NCBI GenBank assembly: GCA_016709315.1
Contig: JADJMZ010000007.1
Location: 62,001-126,000 of the forward strand
DNA from: Ignavibacteria bacterium
GTDB taxonomy: Bacteria > Bacteroidota > Ignavibacteria > Tepidaquicellales > Tepidaquicellaceae
Direction: 5' to 3'
Length of the DNA: 64,000 nt
Each line of letters starts with the position of its first letter. The stretch's first letter is position 1. A program made the position numbers and the translations under genes. Under the pieces are notes generated by a model. It searched no databases, was not told the origin of the DNA, and saw only the letters and a list, made by a program, of their open reading frames with translations. This document shows positions 55,409 through 64,000 of this stretch, piece after piece.

Positions 55409-55663
55409 ATGGAAGTAAACTTAAAACTCAGGGAAGAGTTCTTCGGAATAATAGCCAAGCAATGCAAACTGAATGATCCTCCTGAAACAAAAGCTGCACT
55501 GAAAAGACTTAAGGAGATGGGATATTCAGATTTCGAATCAAAACAACTTATTTGTCAGTGTCTGGGAATTGAAATATTCGATACGCTGAAAAAAGGTAAA
55601 CCTTATAATGACAAAAGGTACAGAAAAAATCTGAACAATCTTCCTGAAGAACCGGTTGAGTGA
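55409..55663 (+). CDS. Small conserved-looking hypothetical protein
   Basis: 84 residues, hydrophilic and helical. The string PPETKAALKRLKEMGYSDFE followed by LGIEIFDTLKKGKPYNDKRY recalls a small widespread family of unknown function (an 'EIFD.LK.G.PF...RY' pattern), which I cannot name. It starts six bases after the DUF1801 gene stop and probably belongs to the same transcript. No motif suggests catalysis. Confidence 0.65.
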   Translation: MEVNLKLREEFFGIIAKQCKLNDPPETKAALKRLKEMGYSDFESKQLICQCLGIEIFDTLKKGKPYNDKRYRKNLNNLPEEPVE

Positions 55664-55771
55664 TTAAAAAAAATCTATGATATAAGATTTTTGATTTTAG
55701 ATTATTTTAAAATCTCAACTTTTTTGTAATAAAAATTTAATATCATAGACAAAAATGTTTTATATTCATAT

Positions 55772-58178
55772 TTAAGGTCTGATCACTGCAACATTCAGAT
55801 TTGAATTATTATCAACAATACTCAGATCGCTGACATCAACTACTTCATCACCGTTAAGGTCAGCTGGATTTCTTCCTTTCAGAAACAGAATAGTACCGTT
55901 ATCCACTTCAGACAGATCCGAAGCATCTATGATTCCGTCTTTGTTAACATCGCCGCTGTAGAGACAGTATTTGCTTCCTTTAATCTGCAAATTATTCCCG
56001 TATGCTTTTGAAATATTGTCAGTAATATCATAACTCATACTTGAGGATACAAAAGTTTGTACAGCAGAAGACCATGTTTCTATAGAATTTCTGTGACTGA
56101 TAACTATGTAGTATAAAGATCCCGTTCAGTGCATTTTTGAAAATGAAATTTGCCTGTCCGAGACTGTCTGTTACTGCAACTGATGAATCTGCAATACTGT
56201 AAGGCGAAGCGCTGTTCCTTAAATAAACTTTTACAGAATCGGGGATCATTTTATCAGAAACATTATTATAAAATCCTTCTATCAGAGATCTGAGTTCAAG
56301 AACTTTCTCCTGTTTATATTTAATTGTAAGGAAATCAACTGCACCATCAATTCCTTTACTTGACCCTGTAACATAAACATTTCCCTGAGCATCAATATTC
56401 ACTATAGCAGACTTGTCACTGTCATTATCCTGATAGTTGTATTTTTCAATCCATTTCTGCGAGCCGTTTTGATTGTACTTAATAGTGCAGTAATTAAAGT
56501 TAGAAATAATATCACTGCAGAATCCGGAAACATAAATATTTCCTGCATTGTCAATGAAAGAGGAATTTATTTTATCAATGCCGTTTAATGAACCGTTATA
56601 TTTAGAAACCCATTTAGCAGTACCGGCAGAATTATATTTCACGGTAGTGTAATCAAGATCGCTTCCGGTATTTTTGCTGTTTCCGCTTGTGAAAATATTT
56701 CCGGAATTATCAGTAACAACCGAAACACCTTCATCATCGCCGTTGTCAGTTCCGTTGTATAAAGAAGACCATTGCTGAGTTCCTGAAGAATTATATTTAA
56801 CAGTAATCATATCGGAATTTGCAATCTGCGGGTTTAAAGCTGATGAGGATTTCGATTTACCGCATACAATTATATTGCCGGATATATCTGATGTGACTGA
56901 AACACCCTCGTCAAAATTATTTGCGCTTCCGTTAAATACAGCTGTCCATTGCTGCGCGCCGGCAGAGTTATATTTAACAGTTAAAATATCTTCCATCGTA
57001 CCTGCGCCAGAGCTTTTTCCCGTTACGAAAATATTTCCCGAAGCATCGGTTACCATAGAGTTTGCAATATCATCAGCATTGCCGGAGCCGTTAAATCTTG
57101 TAACCCATTGCTGAACTCCGGAAGAATTATATTTCAAAGTTACGTAATCATTCCCGGTACCCGTTCCTGCGCCGTATCCTGAAACATAAACATTGCCTGA
57201 ATTGTCAGCAGCAACTTTTACACCGTAATCATCTCCGTCAGCGGGACCGTTGTATCTTGCAGCCCATTGCTGTGCGCCGGAAGAATTGTATTTTATAGTT
57301 GCGATGTCAATGCCCGTTCCGCTGCCGGTGCTGTAACCCGTTACATAAATATTCCCGCTGTTATCAGTGCAGACAGAAGAAGGTTTGTCATTACCGCTGA
57401 AACCGTCATATCGCGAAACCCAGAGAGGAGCTCCTGATGAATTGTATTTGATCGTTGCATAATCATAACCTGATACATTATCAAAACTATAACCTGTTAC
57501 AAAAGTATTTCCGGTATTATCAAGCGCAAGAGAAACTCCTGCATCATTACCGGCGCCGGAGCCGTCATACCTTGTTTCAAATTCAATTCCGCCGGAAGAA
57601 TTAAATTTGAGCAGAAGATAATCGCTTGTTCCGCAGAACGGACCGAAGAAATAACTTGAACTCGTGGAAAGTACAAAGACAGAATTATTATCAATTTCCA
57701 TCTGAACAGGATCATCGTCAAGATTTCCCGAGCCGTTGTAAGTCTTTGCCCATAAAACAGTACCTGCAGAATTATATTTTACTGTAACTGCATCGCTTGT
57801 TCCGTCTGTGGACTTTATGCTTTTACCAGTTACATATACATTGCCCGAGTTATCAGCTTTCACATCCGCTGCTCTGTCAAAATAATTTTCAACTCCGTTA
57901 TAGTTTTTTGCCCATTGCTGAACGCCGGATGAATTATACTTGACAGTCAGATAATCCTGAAAGTAAGAAGTTCCGTAAGTATAACCTGTGACATAAACAT
58001 TACCGCTGTTATCGGTATCAACTGAAGAAGGAATATCTTCATTGGAAAAAGGACCATTGTATCTCTGAACCCATTGCTGAACGCCTGCGGAGCTGTATTT
58101 TACAGTTGCATAATCGGAACCTGTCCCTGTTCCCCGGCTCTTACCTGTTACATAAATATTATCAGAGTTAATATTAAC
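55772..58178 (-). pseudogene. Broken SBBP beta-propeller gene with dockerin-like C-terminal module
   Basis: The minus strand holds about 15 SBBP repeats of roughly 50 residues (NSGNVYVTGYSTGSGTG... YVTLKYNSSGVQQW pattern), followed by the beta-sandwich plus dockerin-like module (SGDVNKDGIIDASD; DLNGDEVVDVSDLS), ending VAVIRP. Two lesions are seen. First, one extra C in CCC at 56121-56123 shifts the frame; removing it restores NGSLYYIVISHRNSIETWSS into the downstream frame. Second, the 5' end is missing: homology runs to about 58178 and then meets the leader of the plus-strand gene at 58215, with no ATG or signal peptide; the first possible start is an internal GTG at 57863. The module relates it to the genes at 3824, 48638 and 53207. 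Confidence 0.85.
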
Positions 58179-58214
58179 TATATATTTTAAAAAACAAACA
58201 AAAAGGAGATCTAA

Positions 58215-59873
58215 ATGAAAAACATCTTTACTTTATTAGCTCTGTTAATGACAGTTAGCTTTTTGAATCTGCAAAAAGTAAACGCTCAGCCTGCAGCTAA
58301 TAATAATACAGTTCTCATACTGGATGAGACAGTAACAAGCGGAATTAACAGCGTTGAAGCTCAGGCATGTATAACAGCCGGTTTCAGCGTTGAAATAGTT
58401 ACTGATGCTCAGTGGGCAGCAAAATCAGCATCTGATTTTGCAACGTACAGAGCAATTATTCTCGGAGATCCGACCTGTCAGGTTGGAACCACTGCAATTG
58501 ATGCAGCAGAGAACAACAGAACTACCTGGAGTCCTGAAATTGACGGTAATGTGGTTATCGTCGGATCAGATCCGGTTTTCCATCAGTTTCAGGGTGGCGC
58601 AACTCTTGTACAAAAAACTATAAATTTTGTTTTGTCTGATGATCCGGGAAAAACAAAAACAGGCGCTTACATTTGTTTAAGCTGTTATTATTCATCGACA
58701 TGCTTACCTACTTCAGTTACTGTTCTTTCAGCTTTAGCAGCTGCAGGTGCGGATTTCAAAGTTATTGGAGACTGCGTACTGAGCTGTTACAATGATGTTC
58801 ACATTACAGCAACACACCCTGCATTAACAGGATTGACAGATGCAACAATATCAAACTGGTTTTGCTCGCTTCACGAAGCTTTTACGGAATGGGATTCGCT
58901 TAACTATCAGGTTCTTGCAATTGCAAAAGACATTGCTGTGAATTACATAGCTCCTGACGGTACATCAGGAATTCCTTACATACTTGCAAGAGGCGCAAGA
59001 GTAATCAGCGATATAACATTAGGTCCAGATACAGCGACAAATGTAATAGGAACTAATCATACATTAACTGCTACACTTGATTCCAACGGTACACCAGTAG
59101 TTGGAAGACTTGTAACTTTTACTGCTATCGGCGGACCATGCTCAGGCGTGCTTGGATCATCAGTAACAAACGGTGCAGGAGTAGCTTCATTAACTTATAC
59201 ATGTAACTCAACCGGAATTCAATTCATTAAAGCGACAGCAACGATTAACGGCTTGGGTCAGACATCTAATACTGTAAGAAAAACATGGATTGACAATCCT
59301 TTACCTGTAGAATTATCTGCTTTGACATCCACAGTAAGCGGAAGAGATGTAACAATCAACTGGACAACAATAACTGAAACAAACAATGCAGGATTTGATA
59401 TTGAAAGATCTGCTAACGGTGAATGGACAAAAGTTGGAAACGTTACCGGACACGGAAACACAACAGCATCAGAAAATTATTCCTTCAATGACAGAAACGT
59501 AGCATCAGGAAGATATAATTACAGATTAAAACAAATAGACTTCAACGGTAATTTTGAATATTTCAATCTGAGCAATGAAGTTAATGTCGGAGCACCGGAC
59601 AATTTCAGCTTAAGACAGAATTATCCGAATCCGTTTAATCCTTCTACTAAGATTGAGTTCGCTCTTCCAAAAGACGGAAATGTATCATTATCAGTATATG
59701 ACAACAGCGGTAAAGAAGTCGCTTCACTCATAAATGAAACAAGAGCAGCAGGATATTACACAGTAGATTTCAATGCAGCAGGATTAGCAAGCGGCGTGTA
59801 TTTCTACAAACTTGATGTAAGATCAGGCGATCAGTCTTTTGTAAAAGTTCTGAAGATGTCGTTACTGAAATAG
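58215..59873 (+). CDS. T9SS-secreted protein with Rossmann-like N-terminal and Ig-like domains
   Basis: 552 residues with a good Shine-Dalgarno (AAAGGAG) and signal peptide (to about residue 25, VNAQ). Residues 30-260 form an alpha/beta region (NTVLILDETV, YRAIILGDPT, GNVVIVGSDPVF) like a ThuA/amidotransferase-type fold, with a Cys-rich stretch (CLSCYYSSTC). Residues of about 270-355 resemble a Big_1/invasin Ig-like domain (HTLTATLDSNGTPVVGRLVT). Then come the linker (LPVELSALTS; TITETNNAGFDIERS) and a T9SS type A domain (NYPNPFNPSTKIEFAL), ending VLKMSLLK. An adhesin or surface-layer role is likely, but the fold assignments are approximate. A hairpin used three times in this region follows. 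Confidence 0.8.
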   Translation: MKNIFTLLALLMTVSFLNLQKVNAQPAANNNTVLILDETVTSGINSVEAQACITAGFSVEIVTDAQWAAKSASDFATYRAIILGDPTCQVGTTAIDAAENNRTTWSPEIDGNVVIVGSDPVFHQFQGGATLVQKTINFVLSDDPGKTKTGAYICLSCYYSSTCLPTSVTVLSALAAAGADFKVIGDCVLSCYNDVHITATHPALTGLTDATISNWFCSLHEAFTEWDSLNYQVLAIAKDIAVNYIAPDGTSGIPYILARGARVISDITLGPDTATNVIGTNHTLTATLDSNGTPVVGRLVTFTAIGGPCSGVLGSSVTNGAGVASLTYTCNSTGIQFIKATATINGLGQTSNTVRKTWIDNPLPVELSALTSTVSGRDVTINWTTITETNNAGFDIERSANGEWTKVGNVTGHGNTTASENYSFNDRNVASGRYNYRLKQIDFNGNFEYFNLSNEVNVGAPDNFSLRQNYPNPFNPSTKIEFALPKDGNVSLSVYDNSGKEVASLINETRAAGYYTVDFNAAGLASGVYFYKLDVRSGDQSFVKVLKMSLLK

Positions 59874-59895
59874 TATCAACAGAAATATAATTTAT

Positions 59896-59934
59896 AAAAA
59901 AAGGCGGACCTGAAGAAGGTTCGCCTTTTTTATT
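59896..59934 (+). terminator. Terminator, copy 1 of a recurrent element
   Basis: AAAAAGGCGGACCT and AGGTTCGCCTTTTTT pair around GAAGA. The same hairpin recurs at 61358 and 63913. Confidence 0.92.
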
Positions 59935-60096
59935 TGCTTTAAAATAATTTTTAGTCAAGCCATAATTATAAATTAATATTGAAATTCCGAATACAAAAAG
60001 TTAACTTGAAAAAATTTTTTACTATAATCCATTTTTAAATTTTATTTCTGCTCAAAACCGGAATGTAAATCTAATAATTCAAATTAATTAAACAAA

Positions 60097-61134
60097 ATGA
60101 AAACTTTATTAATCTTAGTTACATTAGTATTAATTTTATCAATCTCAGAAATCTCCAGTGCATGTTCAAGAGTAGTATATCAGGGACCTAATAATTATAT
60201 AATCACTGCGCGCTCTATGGACTGGGAAGATGAAATACCGGCTAACTTATGGATCTTTCCGGCTGGAATGGAAAGAAATGGCGAAGCCGGATCAAACTCT
60301 GTAAAGTGGAAATCAAAATACGGAAGCATTATAGCAAGCGCTTATGACATTGCAAGTGCAGACGGTATGAATGAAAAAGGACTTGTTGCGAATTTGCTTT
60401 GGCTTGCAGAGTCGCAATATCCTGCCTATGACGGCAGCCGGAAAGGATTATCAATTGCAGCGTGGGTACAGTATGTGCTGGATAATTTTACTTCAGTTGA
60501 GGAAACAGTTAATGAACTGAGAAAGGAAGAGTTCGTAATCGTTTCAACTTACATTCCCGGCACTAAAGTTTATGCAACCCTGCATTTAGCAATCTCAGAT
60601 GCTAAAGGTGACAATGCAATATTTGAATACATTAACGGAAAATTAATTATACACCATAGTATGCAGTATAATGTAATGACAAATTCTCCTGTATTTGAAA
60701 AGCAGCTTGCATTGAATGAATACTGGCAGCAGATCAACGGTACTGTAATGCTTCCCGGTACTAACCGCGCATCAGATCGTTTTGCCAGGGCGTCGTTTTA
60801 TATAAAAGCAATTCCTCAGACAGAAGATACAAGGATTGCAGTGGGCAGCGTTTTCAGTGTTATCAGAAACTGTTCAGTTCCTTTTGGTATCTCTTCCGAA
60901 ACAGAGCCAAACATTTCTTCCACAAGATGGAGATCTGTATCCGATCAGAAAAATCTTGTTTACTATTTCGAAACAGTATTAACTCCAAATACTTTCTGGG
61001 TTGATATAAAAAATGCGGATTTCAAAGAAGGAGCGTCAGTGAAAAAACTCAGCGTCGAAAAAAATGAAACTTATTCGGGTGATGCTATGAAATCATTTGT
61101 TGACTCAAAGCCCTTCAAGTTTGCCGGATTATAA
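60097..61134 (+). CDS. Linear amide C-N hydrolase (choloylglycine hydrolase/penicillin V acylase family)
   Basis: 345 residues. The signal peptide ends at SSA so that Cys23 (ACSRVVY) becomes the N-terminal nucleophile, as required for an Ntn hydrolase. Further catalytic residues fit the family: Arg39 and Asp42 (ARSMDWED), an Asn in NVMTNSP, and Arg in TNRASDRFARASFY. The family hydrolyses bile-salt amides, penicillin V or N-acyl homoserine lactones; the predicted export favours an acylase acting outside the cytoplasm, but the substrate cannot be read here. No regulator is next to it. It has no T9SS domain, so it should be periplasmic. Confidence 0.9.
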   Translation: MKTLLILVTLVLILSISEISSACSRVVYQGPNNYIITARSMDWEDEIPANLWIFPAGMERNGEAGSNSVKWKSKYGSIIASAYDIASADGMNEKGLVANLLWLAESQYPAYDGSRKGLSIAAWVQYVLDNFTSVEETVNELRKEEFVIVSTYIPGTKVYATLHLAISDAKGDNAIFEYINGKLIIHHSMQYNVMTNSPVFEKQLALNEYWQQINGTVMLPGTNRASDRFARASFYIKAIPQTEDTRIAVGSVFSVIRNCSVPFGISSETEPNISSTRWRSVSDQKNLVYYFETVLTPNTFWVDIKNADFKEGASVKKLSVEKNETYSGDAMKSFVDSKPFKFAGL

Positions 61135-61357
61135 ATTACGGAAAATTCTTTTTTGACATTAATAAAATCTTAAAGGGACTTAAGAGCAATTTCTTTTATA
61201 ATTGTAATTCAAATCACAATTAAGAAATCATTGACATAAAATATTTTAATCAGACAATTTTTATTCATTCTGATTTTAATACGGCTGAAAGAGGATTTTG
61301 AGGAAGATAGAATTCTCTTAAATAGTAATAGTAATAATAATAGATAAATAGTTTTGT

Positions 61358-61397
61358 AAAAAGGCGGACCTGAAGAAGGTTCGCCTTTTTTATTTTT
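61358..61397 (+). terminator. Terminator, copy 2 of a recurrent element
   Basis: The same GGCGGACCT/AGGTTCGCC hairpin with T-run as at 59896, here without a gene immediately upstream. Confidence 0.9.
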
Positions 61398-61447
61398 GAA
61401 ATTAATTTATTTTAAATTATTCTTGTGTGAATTAAAAAATAAACTTT
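61398..61447. repeat. AT-rich tail repeated at 63952-64000
   Basis: About 50 bases after the hairpin (including TTTTAAATTA, CTTGTGT and AATAAACTTT) match the bases at the end of the window with few changes, so hairpin and tail move or duplicate as one unit. Confidence 0.8.
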
Positions 61448-61745
61448 CATTTAAAAATGATGTTGCTTAACTTAGAACGTAGTCTGAAAAAATTATTTTC
61501 TCAGATCAGAAAGAGATTTTCAATAATTTGTATATTTTATGAAAAACTCAAATTCAAATCCACATCCACCTTAGCTTGCCAAAAGTAGTTTCATAATTAA
61601 TTAAAATAAGTATAGCAGCTTTTAAAAATGAGTAATCATACTTATTATTTATGATCCGTTATTTAACTATTTTTGTAATGAAATATTATTTTATAAACAA
61701 TTTATTTTCCAAACAATAAAAATTACTTAAACGAAAGGAATCAAA

Positions 61746-63887
61746 ATGAAAGTTCTAAACAAATTCACAAAAGCTTTTTTTATTTTAATTTTTGCATTGA
61801 TGTCATTAAACGCATCAAAAGCGCAAAACACCTCAGGGACGGATTTCTGGCTTATGTTCATGGATAATTACGGTCCATACAGCACAACTTCAGACCTGAC
61901 ATTGTTCATCACATCAAGTGTCAATACTTCAGGAACAGTCACTGTTACCGGATTAGGATTCAGTACTCCTTTTAATGTTTTGGCGGGAGTCGTAACACCT
62001 GTAGTTCTTCCGAACAATGCATTGATGAAAACCGACGATGCAGTCGGAAATCTTGGAATACATGTAACAGCTCTCAACGATGTTACAGTTTACGGACTGA
62101 ACAGAATTTCGGCAACTACTGATGCATTTCTTGGATTACCGACATCATTCTTAGGAACTGACTACATTGTATTAGGATATACAAGCAGAAGTGCAAGCTT
62201 ATTCTCAGAGTTTGGAATTGTAGCTGCACAGAATGGAACAGTTGTAACTGTCACTCCTACTGCAGTAGTTAACGGAAAGCCAATCGGAGTTCCTTATAAC
62301 ATTAATCTGAATCAGGGTGAAACCTACAACGCACACGGTACTTCAGACGGTGACGATCTTACAGGAACTACCATTACTTCAAATAACCCGATAGCAGTAT
62401 ATGGCGGACATCAGTGCGGTAATGTACCAAATGATTCTTATGGAGCTTGCGATCACATGGTCGAGCAATTACCTCCTACGAATACATGGGGAAAGAATTT
62501 TGTTACATGTCCTCTTGCAACAAGAATCGGCGGCGATACATGGAGATTCCTTGCATCTGACAATAACACAGTAGTAACAATAAACGGAGTTGCACAGGCA
62601 CCTATAAATAAAGGACAATTTATTCAGACAATATTAACAACGTCATCAATTATCACTTCAGATAAACCAATACTTGCCGGACAATATTCAAACAGTTCAT
62701 CTTTTGACGGAGTAACATCTGATCCATTTATAATGCTTATACCTCCGTACGAACAGTTTTTAGGTAATTATACAGTTACTACACCGGCATCAGGGTTCAG
62801 TCAGAATTTTATAAATGTTGTAGCTCCAAATGCAGTTGTCGGAGCATTAACACTTGACGGAGTTCCTGTCCCTGCAATTAATTTTACTCCAATCGGTGCA
62901 AGCGGATTTTCAGCAGCAAAACTTCCTGTTGCTTTAGGTTCACATAATCTTGTTTCAACACTTCCTTTCGGATGCTTTATGTATGGATTTGATTCTTATG
63001 ATTCTTACGGATATCCGGGCGGACAGGCATTATCACAGGTTGCAACCGTATCAAGCCTGGATGTAACTCCTGAGATTGCAACTAACATAGTTGGAACACA
63101 ACATTGCGTTGACGGTCTTGTAAAAGATCAGAACGGTATTCCTCTTGCAGGTATCAGAGTTGATTATCTGATCAGCGGAGCAAATCCGGGAGCAGGTTTC
63201 GCATTTACAAATGCAGGCGGTATTGCTCAGTATTGTTATACAGGAACAAATGTCGGATATGACACAATAATAGGATCAACCGGTAGCTTATCAGATACAG
63301 TATTGAAGATATGGCAAAGCGCTTTACCAGTAGAGTTAAGTTCATTTACATCAGTTGTTGACAATAAAGATGTATTACTTAAATGGTCAACAGTAATGGA
63401 ACTCAACAACTCCGGCTTTGACATAGAAAGAACATCAGATCACAATACCTGGACAAAGGTCGGGTATGCAGCAGGAAACGGAACAACGAATGAAATCAGG
63501 AATTATGAATTCAGAGACAGAAATCTTGCTTCAGGATTATATAATTACAGATTGAAACAAATAGACTTCAATGGTAATTTTGAATATTTCAATTTAAGCA
63601 ATGAAGTCGAAATAGGAATTCCGGACAAATTCAGTTTATCTCAGAATTATCCGAATCCGTTCAATCCAAATACAAAGATCGGATTTGAAATACCTAAAGA
63701 AGGCAATGTAACATTGTCAGTATATGATAACGGCGGAAAGCTTGTATCCATATTGGTAAGCGGAAACAAAGCTGCAGGTTATTATACAGTAGATTTCAAT
63801 GCATCAAATCTTTCAAGCGGAGTCTATTTCTACAAGATAGAATACAGCGGACAAAGCAAGGTTATGAAGATGTCAGTTGTAAAGTAG
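61746..63887 (+). CDS. IgGFc-binding-like T9SS-secreted protein
   Basis: 713 residues with a strong ribosome site (GAAAGGAATC) and signal peptide (to NASKAQ). Residues of about 27-430 match the IgGFc-binding N-terminal domain type (GTDFWLMFMDNYG; VYGLNRISATTDAFLGLPTS; ITSNNPIAVYGGHQCGNVPN; HMVEQLPPTNTWGKNF), first named in human FCGBP and found in many bacterial surface proteins. Residues 445-525 are an Ig-like Big_1-type domain (VGTQHCVDGLVKDQNGIPLA). Then the shared linker (LPVELSSFTS; NNSGFDIERTS) and a T9SS type A domain (NYPNPFNPNTKIGFEI), ending KVMKMSVVK. The linker and sorting domain closely match the gene at 58215. An adhesin is likely. Confidence 0.84.
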   Translation: MKVLNKFTKAFFILIFALMSLNASKAQNTSGTDFWLMFMDNYGPYSTTSDLTLFITSSVNTSGTVTVTGLGFSTPFNVLAGVVTPVVLPNNALMKTDDAVGNLGIHVTALNDVTVYGLNRISATTDAFLGLPTSFLGTDYIVLGYTSRSASLFSEFGIVAAQNGTVVTVTPTAVVNGKPIGVPYNINLNQGETYNAHGTSDGDDLTGTTITSNNPIAVYGGHQCGNVPNDSYGACDHMVEQLPPTNTWGKNFVTCPLATRIGGDTWRFLASDNNTVVTINGVAQAPINKGQFIQTILTTSSIITSDKPILAGQYSNSSSFDGVTSDPFIMLIPPYEQFLGNYTVTTPASGFSQNFINVVAPNAVVGALTLDGVPVPAINFTPIGASGFSAAKLPVALGSHNLVSTLPFGCFMYGFDSYDSYGYPGGQALSQVATVSSLDVTPEIATNIVGTQHCVDGLVKDQNGIPLAGIRVDYLISGANPGAGFAFTNAGGIAQYCYTGTNVGYDTIIGSTGSLSDTVLKIWQSALPVELSSFTSVVDNKDVLLKWSTVMELNNSGFDIERTSDHNTWTKVGYAAGNGTTNEIRNYEFRDRNLASGLYNYRLKQIDFNGNFEYFNLSNEVEIGIPDKFSLSQNYPNPFNPNTKIGFEIPKEGNVTLSVYDNGGKLVSILVSGNKAAGYYTVDFNASNLSSGVYFYKIEYSGQSKVMKMSVVK

Positions 63888-63912
63888 TAAGTTAAATCTT
63901 TAATGTTTTAAA

Positions 63913-63950
63913 CCAAGGCGGACCTGAAGTAGGTTCGCCTTTTTTATTTT
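63913..63950 (+). terminator. Terminator, copy 3 of a recurrent element
   Basis: AAGGCGGACCT and AGGTTCGCCTT with a GAAGT loop, T-run and the AT-rich tail to base 64000. Matches copies at 59896 and 61358. Confidence 0.92.
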
Positions 63951-64000
63951 TCAAATTAATTTGTTTTAAATTAATCTTGTGTTAATTAAAAATAAACTTT

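Larger units (their letters stand above)
61135..61745. other. Long intergenic region with an isolated terminator cassette
   Basis: 611 bases. The only clear features are the hairpin at 61358 and the 50-base AT-rich tail after it, both repeated at the window end. The terminator lies 224 bases after the previous stop with no gene directly before it, suggesting that a T9SS gene once preceded it. Confidence 0.5.

Overview
The window is AT-rich bacterial chromosome and most resembles the Ignavibacteria/Chlorobi side of the Bacteroidota. The reasons are eight secreted proteins ending in the type IX secretion (T9SS) type A sorting domain with the signature NYPNPFNPST, SBBP and YCF48-type beta-propellers, dockerin-like C-termini, a TonB-dependent receptor, a fused E1 alpha/beta dehydrogenase, and period-7 microsatellites between genes. 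This placement comes from sequence style only. I see no tRNA, rRNA, CRISPR array, insertion sequence or phage gene. The window starts inside one T9SS gene and ends just after another.

Layout. 1-7.3 kb: end of a YCF48/T9SS protein; an outer-membrane barrel with two lipoproteins; then twin secreted paralogs with almost the same N-terminal region but different C-terminal modules (dockerin-like versus T9SS). 7.5-10 kb: two tandem orphan LuxR-type response regulators, a YtxH protein and a 49-residue membrane peptide. 10.1-14.4 kb: secreted M28 peptidase, fatty-acid desaturase, GlsB-like membrane protein and LysM protein. 14.5-24.2 kb: mostly housekeeping genes: E1 alpha/beta fusion, orphan antitoxin-like protein, DinB-like protein, DUF4126, mutL, an ftsY lacking its P-loop, acyl-CoA dehydrogenase, pyrE, murI. 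24.3-29.8 kb: two large T9SS proteins.

29.9-42.0 kb: the most striking region, four tandem minus-strand genes, each encoding a class III nucleotidyl cyclase, a STAND/NB-ARC ATPase and a long TPR array. Two of them share about 1.1 kb of nearly identical DNA, and a G11-C-G14 tract lies just upstream of the last gene. 42.3-64 kb: secreted and outer-membrane proteins (YCF48-like, beta-barrel, TonB receptor, reprolysin-like metalloprotease, secreted EEP nuclease, Ntn amidase, IgGFc-binding-like protein), a 111-bp tandem repeat array, and a broken SBBP-propeller gene.

How the genes work together. Much of the DNA serves the cell surface: exported enzymes and propeller or adhesin-like proteins carry one of two mutually exclusive C-terminal modules, T9SS type A (8 proteins) or a roughly 175-residue beta-sandwich plus dockerin-like module (4 loci). 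The cyclase-STAND-TPR array looks like a family of ligand-sensing signalling or defence switches whose sensor ends diverge while their cyclase/ATPase parts are homogenised. The housekeeping genes form short operons (ftsY-mutL-DUF4126, murI-pyrE).
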